From contig NZ_JACIET010000001.1 in assembly GCF_014197015.1 (NCBI RefSeq), positions 806,001 through 870,000 on the forward strand: a DNA stretch of 64,000 nt. The letters are read 5' to 3'. This stretch comes from Niveibacterium umoris. GTDB lineage: Bacteria; Pseudomonadota; Gammaproteobacteria; Burkholderiales; Rhodocyclaceae. This document shows positions 49,830-58,337 of the stretch, piece after piece; positions within the stretch are counted from its first letter, which is position 1; every line of letters begins with the position of its first letter. Below the pieces are notes generated by a model. The model ran no database searches. It was not told where the DNA came from and was given only the letters and a program-made list of their open reading frames with translations. The translations under genes and the position numbers were made by a program.

Positions 49830-50586
49830 GCCCCGGCAGCGCCGCGACAGCGTTGGCGCCGGTTTGCGCGATGACCCGTTCAAGCGTGTCGCCGCGCAAC
49901 TCGGCTACCAGGCTTGCGTAGCGCAGCAGTTCAGACGGAAGCGAGGGGCCGCCCGGGCGCCATGCGGGGGGAATGTCCGGTCCGTCGGTTTCCAGCACAA
50001 TCGCTTCGAGCGGCAGATCACGCACGAGCGCACGGATGCGGCTTGATCCGTCGTACGTCATCGCGCCACCAAAACCGAGCTTGAATCCCATCGCGATGAA
50101 CGTATCCGCCTGCTGGCGGCTGCCGTTGAAGGCGTGCGCGATGCCACCTCGAACCGTGATACGGCGCAGGTGTTTGAGGACATCGTCTTGCGCGCGGCGG
50201 ATATGCAACAGAACGGGCAAGCCAAATTCGCGCGCGAGCTTGAGTTGCGCGACATAGAAGGCCTCTTGTCGGGTGCGATCGGCATCGGCGACGAAGTAAT
50301 CCAGCCCGATTTCGCCTACCGCGACTGCCCCGCCGTTCTGCAGTTGCGCTCGGAGTTGCTCGAGCCCGGATTCGTCCGTGTCGCCTACGTAAAGCGGATG
50401 AATCCCATAGGCTGGCACCACGTCCTGATGCTGCTCGGCCAGCGCCTGCACCGGCGCAAAATTCGCCGGTGAGACGCCAGGTAGCACGAACGTGGCGACG
50501 CCCGTGGCGCGCGCATCCTCGATGACCTTGTTCCGTGTCTCCGCGTATTCAGTCGCGTCCAGATGGATGTGGGTATCGATCAGCAC
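49813..50586 (-). CDS. TatD-family metal-dependent hydrolase
   Basis: 257 residues, TIM-barrel. Metal ligands: DTHIHLD (HxH) at the start, GEIGLDYF (Glu), LLHIRRA and IAHAFNG (His), and ETDGPDIPP (Asp). TatD-type proteins are Mg2+-dependent 3'-5' DNases or related hydrolases. Start GTG 50586 overlaps the enoyl-CoA hydratase stop. The frame is open further upstream but that stretch overlaps the hydratase gene and is not TatD-like. Confidence 0.92.
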   Translation of the reverse strand: MLIDTHIHLDATEYAETRNKVIEDARATGVATFVLPGVSPANFAPVQALAEQHQDVVPAYGIHPLYVGDTDESGLEQLRAQLQNGGAVAVGEIGLDYFVADADRTRQEAFYVAQLKLAREFGLPVLLHIRRAQDDVLKHLRRITVRGGIAHAFNGSRQQADTFIAMGFKLGFGGAMTYDGSSRIRALVRDLPLEAIVLETDGPDIPPAWRPGGPSLPSELLRYASLVAELRGDTLERVIAQTGANAVAALPGLTGRL

Positions 50587-51383
50587 TGCTGTGGCATTCG
50601 GCGGCTTGACCAGACAGGCGGACGTTTCTCGATGAAAGCGTCGATGCCCTCGCCGGCATCGGCGGTCATCATGTTGCAGGCCATCGTTTCTGCTGCAAGC
50701 TGGTGTGCGGCTTCGATCCCCATCTCGAGCTGCCGGTAGAAGAGCCGTTTGCCCGCGGCGATTGCCGACGGGCTCTTGGAACAGATGTTGCGCGCCAAGT
50801 GCATCACGGCGTCGTCGAGTTGCTCGGGGGCGATCGATCGATTGATCAGCCCCAGCTGCGCAGCTTCCTGTGCGCTGACGAAATCGCCGCTCACAAGCAT
50901 CTCGAAAGCCCGCTTGCGCCCCACGTTGCGCGACAGTGCAACCGAAGGCGAGCTGCAGAACAGCCCCAGATTGATCCCAGAGACGGCGAAACGCGCAGTG
51001 TCGGCGGCGATGGCGAGGTCGCACATAGCGACTAGTTGGCAGCCGGCGGCGGTGGCGATGCCATGAACCCGAGCGATCACTGGCTGCGGCAGTGTCAGCA
51101 GGCTGTTCATCAATTTGCCGCAGCGCGAGAACAGGGTTTGCTGAAAGGCTTTTTCAGGGTGGGCGCGCATTTCCTTCAGGTCGTGTCCGGCGCTGAAGGC
51201 CTTGCCGGCGCCAGCCAGCACGATGACCCTCACCGAAGGGTCTTCTGCAACCTGCCCTAACGTGCTTCCCAAGGCTTCAATCATGGCCATCGACAGCGCG
51301 TTGTATTGCGCGGGACGGTTCAGCGTCAGCGTCGCGATGCCGTCTTTGTCGCTGCGAAGTACGAAGGGTTCTGACTCAATCAT
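50580..51383 (-). CDS. enoyl-CoA hydratase/isomerase family protein
   Basis: 267 residues, crotonase fold. LNRPAQYNALSMAMI, oxyanion GAGKAFSAGHDLKEM, HGIATAAGCQLVAMCDLAIAA and GLFCSSPSVALSRNVG. The glutamates that act as catalytic base in true hydratases are not both at their usual places (CDLAI, NLGLFCSSP), as in the ECHDC3-like subgroup, so the reaction may differ. It lies between the acyl-CoA synthetase and tatD. Confidence 0.88.
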   Translation of the reverse strand: MIESEPFVLRSDKDGIATLTLNRPAQYNALSMAMIEALGSTLGQVAEDPSVRVIVLAGAGKAFSAGHDLKEMRAHPEKAFQQTLFSRCGKLMNSLLTLPQPVIARVHGIATAAGCQLVAMCDLAIAADTARFAVSGINLGLFCSSPSVALSRNVGRKRAFEMLVSGDFVSAQEAAQLGLINRSIAPEQLDDAVMHLARNICSKSPSAIAAGKRLFYRQLEMGIEAAHQLAAETMACNMMTADAGEGIDAFIEKRPPVWSSRRMPQQC

Positions 51384-51476
51384 TTGCGATGCTCCTTATG
51401 CTGGTCGCCGAGCAGCGAGTGCTGGCGATCGTCATCGTCACGCATGCCGGCTGCCAGTCTTGCCGCGTTCTTCGGG

Positions 51477-53126
51477 TCACTGGATGGCGTCGGTCGAACG
51501 CGCCCGTTCGCGGAGCACGTACTTCTGGATCTTGCCGGTCGATGTCTTGGGCAATTCGCCAAACAGGATGCGCTTGGGCGTCTTGAAACGGGCCATGCGC
51601 TCACGACAGAAGGCGATCAGTGTCTGTTCGTCGACGGTGGCGTTCTCGCGCAGTTCGACGAAAGCGCACGGCACTTCACCCCACTTCTCGTCGGGCACTG
51701 CAACCACCGCCGCCGCGAGTACATCCGGGTGCTTGTAGAGGACGTCTTCCACCTCGATAGACGAGATGTTTTCACCGCCTGAGATGATGATGTCCTTGGA
51801 CCGATCCTTGATCTTTACGTAGCCATCGGGCTGCATCACCGCGAGGTCGCCGGTGTGGTACCAGCCGCCGTGAAAGGCATCCGCGGTCGCCTGCGGATTC
51901 TTCAGATAGCCCTTCATGACCAGGTTGCCGCGGAACATGACTTCGCCCATCGTCTCGCCGTCCCGCGGCACCGGCATCATCGTCAGCGGATCGATCACAT
52001 CGATACCTTCCTGGGCGTGATAGCGCACGCCCTGCCGGCCGTTGAGCCGCACTTGCTCGTCGAGCGGCATCGAAGACCACTCTTGATGCTTGGCGCAGAC
52101 CGCGGCCGGGCCATAGGTTTCAGTCAATCCGTAAACATGCGTAACGTCGAAGCCGATCTTCGCCATGCCTTCGATGACGGCGGCTGGGGGCGGCGCAGCT
52201 GCAATCAGCCCGCTGACCTTGTGGTTGATCCCTTCGCGCCACGCCGCCGGGGCATTGGCCAGCATCGAATGGACGATGGGCGCGCCGCAATAGTGGGTGA
52301 CGCCTTCGCTGCGGATTGCCTCAAAGATCAGGCGCGCATCGACGCGGCGCAGGCACACGTTGGTGCCGCAGTTGGCAGCCATCGTCCAGGCGAAGCACCA
52401 GCCATTGCAATGAAACATCGGCAAGGTCCACAGATACACCGACTGCGGCGGCATACCCCAGGAGACGATGTTCGACAGCGCATTGAGATAGGCGCCCCGG
52501 TGGTGATAAACCACGCCCTTCGGATTTCCGGTTGTGCCGGAGGTGTAGTTGAGCGAGATCGCGTCCCACTCGTCATCGGGCGCTTCGAGTGGCGCCTCCG
52601 GTGTGCCTTCTGCGAGTAAAGCCTCATAGTCGAGGGTGCCGATCGCATCGCCGATTCCGGTGTACTCGCTATCAAGAATATCGACGACCAGCAGATCAGG
52701 CCGGTTGGCAATGCGTAGCGCTTCTCGCACCGTCGCCGAATACTCGCGATCGGTCAGCAGGACTTTGGCTTCCGCGTGATTCAGGATGAACGCGATCGCT
52801 TCGGCGTCGAGCCGGGTGTTGATCGTGTTGAGCACGGCACTGCAACCGGGTACGCCGAAATGGCATTCATACATCTCGGGCGTGTTGTTGAGAACGACCG
52901 CCACCGTGTCGCTCTTGCCAACACCGCGGCCTCGCAATGCGGATGCGAGGCGCTTTGCGCGCGCGAAGGTCTGTGCCCAGGTGTAACGACGCTGGCCGTG
53001 CACGACCGCAGGACGTTCCGGATAGATGTAGGCGGCGCGCTCGACGAAGGTCAGCGGCGACAGCGCCACATGGTTGGCGGCGCACATGTCCAGACCGTTC
53101 GCATAGGGACTGACTTGGCGTTCCAT
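51477..53126 (-). CDS. medium/long-chain fatty acid-CoA ligase (AMP-binding)
   Basis: 549 residues. P-loop-like SLNYTSGTTGNPKGVVYHH, YGLTETYGP, GWYHTGDLAVMQPDGY, DRSKDIIISGGENIS and the catalytic lysine in KTSTGKIQKY. It activates a carboxylic acid to acyl-AMP and then acyl-CoA. ATG 53126 is preceded by GGGGGGAGAAGA. It precedes the enoyl-CoA hydratase gene by about 90 bases. No transmembrane segment. Confidence 0.95.
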   Translation of the reverse strand: MERQVSPYANGLDMCAANHVALSPLTFVERAAYIYPERPAVVHGQRRYTWAQTFARAKRLASALRGRGVGKSDTVAVVLNNTPEMYECHFGVPGCSAVLNTINTRLDAEAIAFILNHAEAKVLLTDREYSATVREALRIANRPDLLVVDILDSEYTGIGDAIGTLDYEALLAEGTPEAPLEAPDDEWDAISLNYTSGTTGNPKGVVYHHRGAYLNALSNIVSWGMPPQSVYLWTLPMFHCNGWCFAWTMAANCGTNVCLRRVDARLIFEAIRSEGVTHYCGAPIVHSMLANAPAAWREGINHKVSGLIAAAPPPAAVIEGMAKIGFDVTHVYGLTETYGPAAVCAKHQEWSSMPLDEQVRLNGRQGVRYHAQEGIDVIDPLTMMPVPRDGETMGEVMFRGNLVMKGYLKNPQATADAFHGGWYHTGDLAVMQPDGYVKIKDRSKDIIISGGENISSIEVEDVLYKHPDVLAAAVVAVPDEKWGEVPCAFVELRENATVDEQTLIAFCRERMARFKTPKRILFGELPKTSTGKIQKYVLRERARSTDAIQ

Positions 53127-53210
53127 TCTCTTCTCCCCCCGAAGAAATCCCGGATGGCGCCTCCCCCGAGGCGCCATCCGGATCAGCATCAAGCGAACCG
53201 AACTCGGTCG

Positions 53211-53807
53211 CTAGCCGGGCGTGCAGCGCTTGGCATCTTGCGCCGCAAGCCAGGTGGCGGCATCTTTTGCGATGCGTTCAGTCGCGCCACGCAGCGCGAG
53301 CGCCCCCGCACTCGGGTCAGCGGACGTTGCCGCGTTGCGAATTTCGAAGGCCTTCTGGGCCAGCACTTCGTCCGCACGTTCGCCGCCCAGCACCATGCTT
53401 CCCGCTGCGTAACCGATGCTGCTGCCGTCTCGCGCAAAGACCTGGACGAATTCGTCCAGTTTCACCGTCAGCTTGCAACGGCCCACGCCTGCGGCTCCTG
53501 ACAGCATGCGCGCGAGTTGCGACTCGACCAGTTGCGCGGGTGTCGCGCTCCACCGATTGTCGGCGTAGCTCAGTCGTCGCGTGGTCTGGTCTTCGGCATA
53601 GCGATACTGCATGGCGAGTCCGCTCAGGGCGGGAGCCCCGATTACCTCGACCCGGCGCAACGGCAAGGGGCTCATCGCACTGCCGGGTGTAGCTGGAAGC
53701 CCGAGGTCATGCACGATCGCCGCACCGGTCTCGCCGGGGCGTGATACGCAGCCACTGGCCAGGGCAATGAGCGAAATCGAGAGAGCGGTCAGGAATATGC
53801 GATACAT
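53211..53807 (-). CDS. ABC-type transport auxiliary lipoprotein (PqiC/DUF330-like)
   Basis: 198 residues. Lipobox LALASGC-type signal (about 1-20: ISLIALASGC). The mature protein has VEVIGAPALSGLAMQYRYAED and a LVESQLARML segment, the pattern of outer-membrane auxiliary lipoproteins of MCE/Pqi systems. It probably extends the lipid transport path from MlaD-like protein to the outer membrane. It follows mlaD by 6 bases. Confidence 0.8.
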   Translation of the reverse strand: MYRIFLTALSISLIALASGCVSRPGETGAAIVHDLGLPATPGSAMSPLPLRRVEVIGAPALSGLAMQYRYAEDQTTRRLSYADNRWSATPAQLVESQLARMLSGAAGVGRCKLTVKLDEFVQVFARDGSSIGYAAGSMVLGGERADEVLAQKAFEIRNAATSADPSAGALALRGATERIAKDAATWLAAQDAKRCTPG

Positions 53808-53813
53808 GGCGGA

Positions 53814-54758
53814 TCAGGGCTTTGCGGGCGGTGTATAGCCGCGCTCTCCCGGGCCCGGCTCGGCGCGCGGCCGGCCGAACACGATCGATTGCGGATTGCG
53901 TTCCAGGGTGTTGATCAAGGTGGTCAGCTCGCCGCTGGTCTTTCGCAGTTCGTCGAGTGTTTGCCCGAGGCGCTCGCCGCCGTCGGCGATGACACGTGTC
54001 TGGATGTCGCCCCCCAGCGATTCCCACCGATTCGTCAGTGCCTGCAGGCCCGCCAGGGTTGAGCGTAAGGAAGCCAGTGTCTGCGGCAATTCACCAGTCG
54101 TCTTGTCCAGATTCGCAAGGGTGTGATTGATGTCGTCGGAGTCGAAGCGGGCGAGCACCTTCTTCGCGCGTTCTATCAGCTCCGGCGCATTCGCCAGCGT
54201 CTCATCGAGGTGCTTGGTGCTCGATGAAATATGCGCGAGGCTCTGCTCAAGGTTTGCACGGTTGGTGTCGCTGAGGATCAGGTTGAGCTTGTCAGCGACG
54301 TCCCGGATGCGATTCAAGGCAAGGACGGCGGCCTCAACCGGATTGGTGTTCGAGGGCTTGAGCTCGATCCGGGGTAATTCGCCTGCAGGGGCGTCGAGCG
54401 GGCGCGGGTCGCTGCCATCGTCTTCGAGCTGCACATAGATGAAGCCGGTCAGGCCTTGCGTCGCAAGCTTTGCGCTGGTGGCTTTCGACAGTTGCAGGCT
54501 CTCGTCCAGTCGCAGGCGGATCAGGATGCGACGTGGTGTTTCCGGGTCGAGGTCGATGTCGGTCACGCGGCCGGCGCGTATGCCGCGAAAGCGCACGGCA
54601 GCCTGCTCGTTGAGGCTACCCACGCTGCCATCGGTATAGAGGTAGACGTCGTAGGTGCGCTCGGTTCGCCCGGCGAACCACCAGAAAGCGGCGGCGGTCG
54701 CCAGACCGACGACGATCGTGAAGATGCCCACAGCAAGCGCGTAAGCGCGGTTTTCCAT
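53814..54758 (-). CDS. mlaD: MCE-domain (MlaD-like) substrate-binding protein
   Basis: 314 residues. N-terminal membrane anchor (about 8-28) and an MCE domain (about 37-115; TDGSVGSLNEQAAVRFRGIRAG). The remaining C-terminal region is a long helical coiled coil (about 150-290) with no second MCE domain, typical of LetB/PqiB-free, single-MCE proteins with a helical tail. It binds phospholipid or other lipid in the periplasm. Its ATG overlaps the stop of the ATPase gene (ATGA). Confidence 0.9.
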   Translation of the reverse strand: MENRAYALAVGIFTIVVGLATAAAFWWFAGRTERTYDVYLYTDGSVGSLNEQAAVRFRGIRAGRVTDIDLDPETPRRILIRLRLDESLQLSKATSAKLATQGLTGFIYVQLEDDGSDPRPLDAPAGELPRIELKPSNTNPVEAAVLALNRIRDVADKLNLILSDTNRANLEQSLAHISSSTKHLDETLANAPELIERAKKVLARFDSDDINHTLANLDKTTGELPQTLASLRSTLAGLQALTNRWESLGGDIQTRVIADGGERLGQTLDELRKTSGELTTLINTLERNPQSIVFGRPRAEPGPGERGYTPPAKP

Positions 54759-55537
54759 CAGTCAGTACCTTTTCCGCGGTTCAACGCATGGAGGCTGCGC
54801 TCACTCAGGAAGAAGCGCTCGATGAATGGGTGCTTGACCTGCACCACATCCGCGAGGGAACCGGTTGCCAGTATATGTCCCTCGGCCAGCACTGCGAGCC
54901 GGTTGGCCAACGCAGCAAGGGTGTCGAGGTCGTGGGTGACGAAGACCACGGTCAGGTGCAGGGCTTCGTGAAGGGTACGGATCAGTTTCACGAACGAGGC
55001 GCTGCGGTCCGGGTCGAGGCCGGCGGTGGGTTCATCGAGCAGCAGTAGTTCTGGGTCCAGCGCCAGTGCGCGCGCCAAGGCGACCCGCTTGATCATGCCG
55101 CCCGACAACTCGGCGGGCATGCGCCAGGCCGCGTCGCGATCGATTTCGACCATGCCCAGCTTCGTGAAAACCAGATCGCGAATTTCCGCTTCGGGCAGAC
55201 AGCGCAATTCGCGCAGCGGAAAAGCGATGTTGTCGAACACATTTAGCGCTGAAAACAGCGCGCCGTGCTGGAACAGCATGCCGAAGCGGCGACGACGGGC
55301 CGCCAGCGCATCCCGGTCGCCTTCATGCAGGGGTTCGCCAAATAGCCTTACTTCGCCTTCGGTCGGCGCCAGCAGCCCGACGATCTGGCGCAACAGCGTG
55401 GTCTTGCCGCTGCCCGATCCGCCCACCAGCGCCAGCAATTCACCGCGCTGCACGGTGAGATCGATGCCACGCAAGACCCAGTGGCGGCCGAAGCGCGTGC
55501 CGATACCGCAGAGTTCGATCGGTGGCGCGACGCTCAT
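54758..55537 (-). CDS. mlaF: ABC ATPase of the Mla-type lipid transporter
   Basis: 259 residues. Walker A GGSGSGKTTL, Q-loop GMLFQHGALF, signature LSGGMIKR, Walker B LLLLDEPTAGLD and FVTHDLD. The LSGGMIKRVALARAL form is diagnostic for MlaF-type ATPases. It works with the MlaE-type permease. Start 55537 overlaps the permease stop. Confidence 0.93.
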   Translation of the reverse strand: MSVAPPIELCGIGTRFGRHWVLRGIDLTVQRGELLALVGGSGSGKTTLLRQIVGLLAPTEGEVRLFGEPLHEGDRDALAARRRRFGMLFQHGALFSALNVFDNIAFPLRELRCLPEAEIRDLVFTKLGMVEIDRDAAWRMPAELSGGMIKRVALARALALDPELLLLDEPTAGLDPDRSASFVKLIRTLHEALHLTVVFVTHDLDTLAALANRLAVLAEGHILATGSLADVVQVKHPFIERFFLSERSLHALNRGKGTD

Positions 55538-56649
55538 CCGCGGCCCAGTCCGATGTTGCGGGTCGCGAGCGCAAAGATCGCGTCCATCAGGATGACCAGA
55601 GTGATGGCTGCTACGACCGAACGCGTGGTGTTGCCAGACAGGCTTTCGGTGTTCGGTTCGACCCGGAGGCCGAAATGGCACGCAACCAGGGCTATGGTCG
55701 TGCCGAACACTGCGCCTTTGGTCAGCGCGATCCAAAGGTTCGGGAGCGGCACCGCCTTGGGCAGGTTTGCGATAAAGAACTGGAGGTCGAGCCCCAACTC
55801 GAAGTAGGCGGCGATCATGCCGCCGGCCAGCGCGATCGCGCAGGTCCATGACACCAGCAAGGGCATCGCAATGGCGAGTGCGACCACCTTGGGAAACACC
55901 AGGCGCAGATGGCGTGGGACCCCCATGGTTGCCAGCGCGTCGATTTCTTCGGTCACCCGCATCGTGCCGAGCTGTGCAGTCATGGAAGAGCCCGAACGCC
56001 CGGCTACCAGCACCGCGACAAGGACTGGCCCCAACTCACGGATGATGCCGATGCCGAGTACATCGACGATGAACGCCTCGGCACCGAAGCGCTTGAGTTG
56101 CAGGGCGAACAGGTAACTCAGGACAACGCCGATGAGGAAGGCTACCAGCGCCGTCACCGGCATCGCGCGCACGCCAGCCTTGTAAAGGTTGGCCGAAATT
56201 TCGCGCCATGGAATGCGGCTCGGGGTCCGCAGCACGTACGCACATTCAATCACCAACTGCCCCAGCAGGGCGACGAAGCACGAGACATGAGCAGCGACTT
56301 CAAGCGAACCGCGGCCGATGTCGGCAATGACGCCGAAGGGATCCCGCGGCGCACGCTTGGCGGGCTGTTCGGCGACATGCGCGCGCAAGCGCTCAAACAG
56401 CGCCTCGTATTCCCCCGGAATCTTTGCCGATGCTGGGGTCTTGCGGCCCCAGGCACGCCAGAGCAAGAGCGCGCCGTAGGTGTCAAGTGCGGTGACTGCG
56501 CTCAGATTCCAGTGCACGGACGTGTCCGCACTGCGCACGGCGACGCGCAGTGATTGCGGTGCGCGTGTCAGTGTCGAAAGCGTCCAGTTTCCGGCGAGGG
56601 TGACCTCGTTGCCGTCGCGCGACAACGAGGGTGGTGCTCGATCAGGCAT
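55534..56649 (-). CDS. mlaE: MlaE-type permease with N-terminal STAS-like domain
   Basis: 371 residues. About 95 N-terminal residues form a STAS-like, soluble region (DGNEVTLAGNWTLSTL, SAVTALDTYGALLLWRAWG), which in E. coli is the separate MlaB. The MlaE domain has LGIGIIRELGPVLVAVLVAGRSGSSMTAQLG and EEIDALATMGV. It is an integrated B+E protein of the lipid transporter. Its start is within the ppx 3' end (8-base overlap). Confidence 0.92.
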   Translation of the reverse strand: MPDRAPPSLSRDGNEVTLAGNWTLSTLTRAPQSLRVAVRSADTSVHWNLSAVTALDTYGALLLWRAWGRKTPASAKIPGEYEALFERLRAHVAEQPAKRAPRDPFGVIADIGRGSLEVAAHVSCFVALLGQLVIECAYVLRTPSRIPWREISANLYKAGVRAMPVTALVAFLIGVVLSYLFALQLKRFGAEAFIVDVLGIGIIRELGPVLVAVLVAGRSGSSMTAQLGTMRVTEEIDALATMGVPRHLRLVFPKVVALAIAMPLLVSWTCAIALAGGMIAAYFELGLDLQFFIANLPKAVPLPNLWIALTKGAVFGTTIALVACHFGLRVEPNTESLSGNTTRSVVAAITLVILMDAIFALATRNIGLGRG

Positions 56650-58150
56650 CGCGGCTTCCCGCGCGCCCGCGACTGACGCGCAATCGAACCGGCATACCGC
56701 AGGCTTCCCACTGAATCCCCTCCTCTTCCAGCATCGATGCAGTGAGGGGGCGATTTTGCAGATCCTCGGCGCGAGCACTGACCTGAAAACCTTTGCGCGA
56801 ACCGGTGACCAGCAGTTCCGGTGCATCGGCATCGTCGCGCGTGCGATGCAGGATGAAGGCGACCCGCAGGCAAAGGATCAACAGCCAGTCTGTCTCGCTT
56901 GGCTGCAGCGCGAGTACGCGCTCGAGCTTGCCGCGATGTCCGAGCGCAAGGCAGGCGAGTCGTGTCTGATCCTTGCGCGAGAACCCTGGCATGTCGGCAT
57001 TGGCCAGTATGTAGGCGCTGTGCTTGTGGTAACTGGGGTGCGCGATCGATAGGCCAAGCTCGTGCAGGCGCGCTGCCCAGACCAGGAACCGACGGTCGAT
57101 ATGATCCGGGTCGATGGCGGCCGGCATCGCCTGAACCAGAAGTTTGCAGGCCGTATTCGCCACGCGCATCGCTTGCGCTGCATCGACTTCGTGGCGCCGC
57201 ATGAAGGTCTCGACGGTTACATCGCGAAGATCCTGATGCGAGAAACGACCGATCAGGTCATACAGCACCCCTTGTCGCAAGGCGCCATCGCAGAAGGTCA
57301 CCTGATCAAGGCCGAGCGCTTCCATCGCGGCGGACATGATCGCAAAACCACCGGGCAGCACCGGGAGTCGGTCGGCACGCGTACCGGGAATCGTCAGGCG
57401 GTTGACGTTGCCCGCACGCAGCAGTTCCTGGCGCAACTGCGCCATGCCTTCGCGCGTGATGCCACCTTGCGAGAAGTGGTTCAGTTCAAGCAGTTCCGCA
57501 ATCGCTTTCGCGCTGCCGCTTGAAGCGATCGCCAGTTCCCAGCCGACTTCCCTGTAGGTGTGCGCGATCGTTTCGAGCTCTCGCATCGCCGCAATTTCTG
57601 CGGCGCGCAACCCCGCCTTGTCGATGCGCCCTTCGGGGAAGAACTTCAGGCTGTAGCTGACACAACCCATGTAAAGCGATTCGAGGACGATTGGTTCGAG
57701 CCCGCGACCGATGATGAATTCGGTCGAACCGCCTCCGATGTCAAACACAAGTTGTTTGTGGCCCGGATCAGGCAGGGTGTGCACGACCCCGAGGTAGATC
57801 AGGCGCGCTTCTTCGCGGCCGGAGATGACCTCGATCGGGAAACCAAGGGCCTGCTCGGCCTGTTCCAGGAAGCTGCCGGCGTTCTTGGCGACCCGCAGGG
57901 TGTTGGTCGCCACTGCGCGCACTTCGTCAGCGCGGAAGCCTCGCAACCGTTCGCCGAACTTGCGCAGTGCCGACAGACCCCGTGCTTGCGAGGCGATGTC
58001 GAGTTGTTTGTCGGGGGTCAGGCCGCCAGCAAGGCGAACCGGTTCCTTGAGGTTGTCGAGCGCAAAGATCTGGTCGCCTACGACGCGCCCGACGATGAGT
58101 CGGAAGCTGTTCGAGCCGAGATCGACTGCAGCGATAAGCTCGTGTTTCAT
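56642..58150 (-). CDS. ppx: exopolyphosphatase (Ppx/GppA family)
   Basis: 502 residues. Phosphate loop AAVDLGSNSFRLIVGRV; GGGSTEFIIGRG motif; C-terminal HD-like domain (RLHELGLSIAHPSYHKHSAYI) gives the full-length Ppx form. It cuts inorganic phosphate from polyphosphate ends. It is divergent from ppk and lies upstream of the Mla set, with which it overlaps. Confidence 0.94.
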   Translation of the reverse strand: MKHELIAAVDLGSNSFRLIVGRVVGDQIFALDNLKEPVRLAGGLTPDKQLDIASQARGLSALRKFGERLRGFRADEVRAVATNTLRVAKNAGSFLEQAEQALGFPIEVISGREEARLIYLGVVHTLPDPGHKQLVFDIGGGSTEFIIGRGLEPIVLESLYMGCVSYSLKFFPEGRIDKAGLRAAEIAAMRELETIAHTYREVGWELAIASSGSAKAIAELLELNHFSQGGITREGMAQLRQELLRAGNVNRLTIPGTRADRLPVLPGGFAIMSAAMEALGLDQVTFCDGALRQGVLYDLIGRFSHQDLRDVTVETFMRRHEVDAAQAMRVANTACKLLVQAMPAAIDPDHIDRRFLVWAARLHELGLSIAHPSYHKHSAYILANADMPGFSRKDQTRLACLALGHRGKLERVLALQPSETDWLLILCLRVAFILHRTRDDADAPELLVTGSRKGFQVSARAEDLQNRPLTASMLEEEGIQWEACGMPVRLRVSRGRAGSRDA

Positions 58151-58278
58151 TGTCTTGGCTGCTTTTGGGTCTTGCGAACCGGGAGGCTAAGGTCGCTAGT
58201 TTAAACGGCGCCCCGCTAGCCTGTGTTACGGATACGGGCCTCGCGCGGGCATCTCGGCCCCCGTTAGCGGACTCGTGG

Positions 58279-58308
58279 TTAACGGTTTCGCGTGAAATGC
58301 CACACAAT
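58279..58308 (+). promoter_or_regulatory. possible ppk promoter
   Basis: TTAACG at 58279-58284 and CACAAT at 58303-58308 are separated by 18 bases, a tolerable sigma-70 fit 30 bases before ppk. I found no convincing Pho box between ppx and ppk. Confidence 0.3.
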
Positions 58309-58337
58309 AACGAACCTTACCGAAGAGGCTGGGAAGA

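Noticed and set aside
50587-51024. Upstream extension of tatD to 403 residues
   Set aside because: It lies wholly within the enoyl-CoA hydratase gene in another frame and the TatD domain begins at GTG 50586.
58151-58337. Pho box between ppx and ppk
   Set aside because: No pair of CTGTCAT-like repeats with 4-base spacing was found; CTGTGTTACGG is too far from the consensus.
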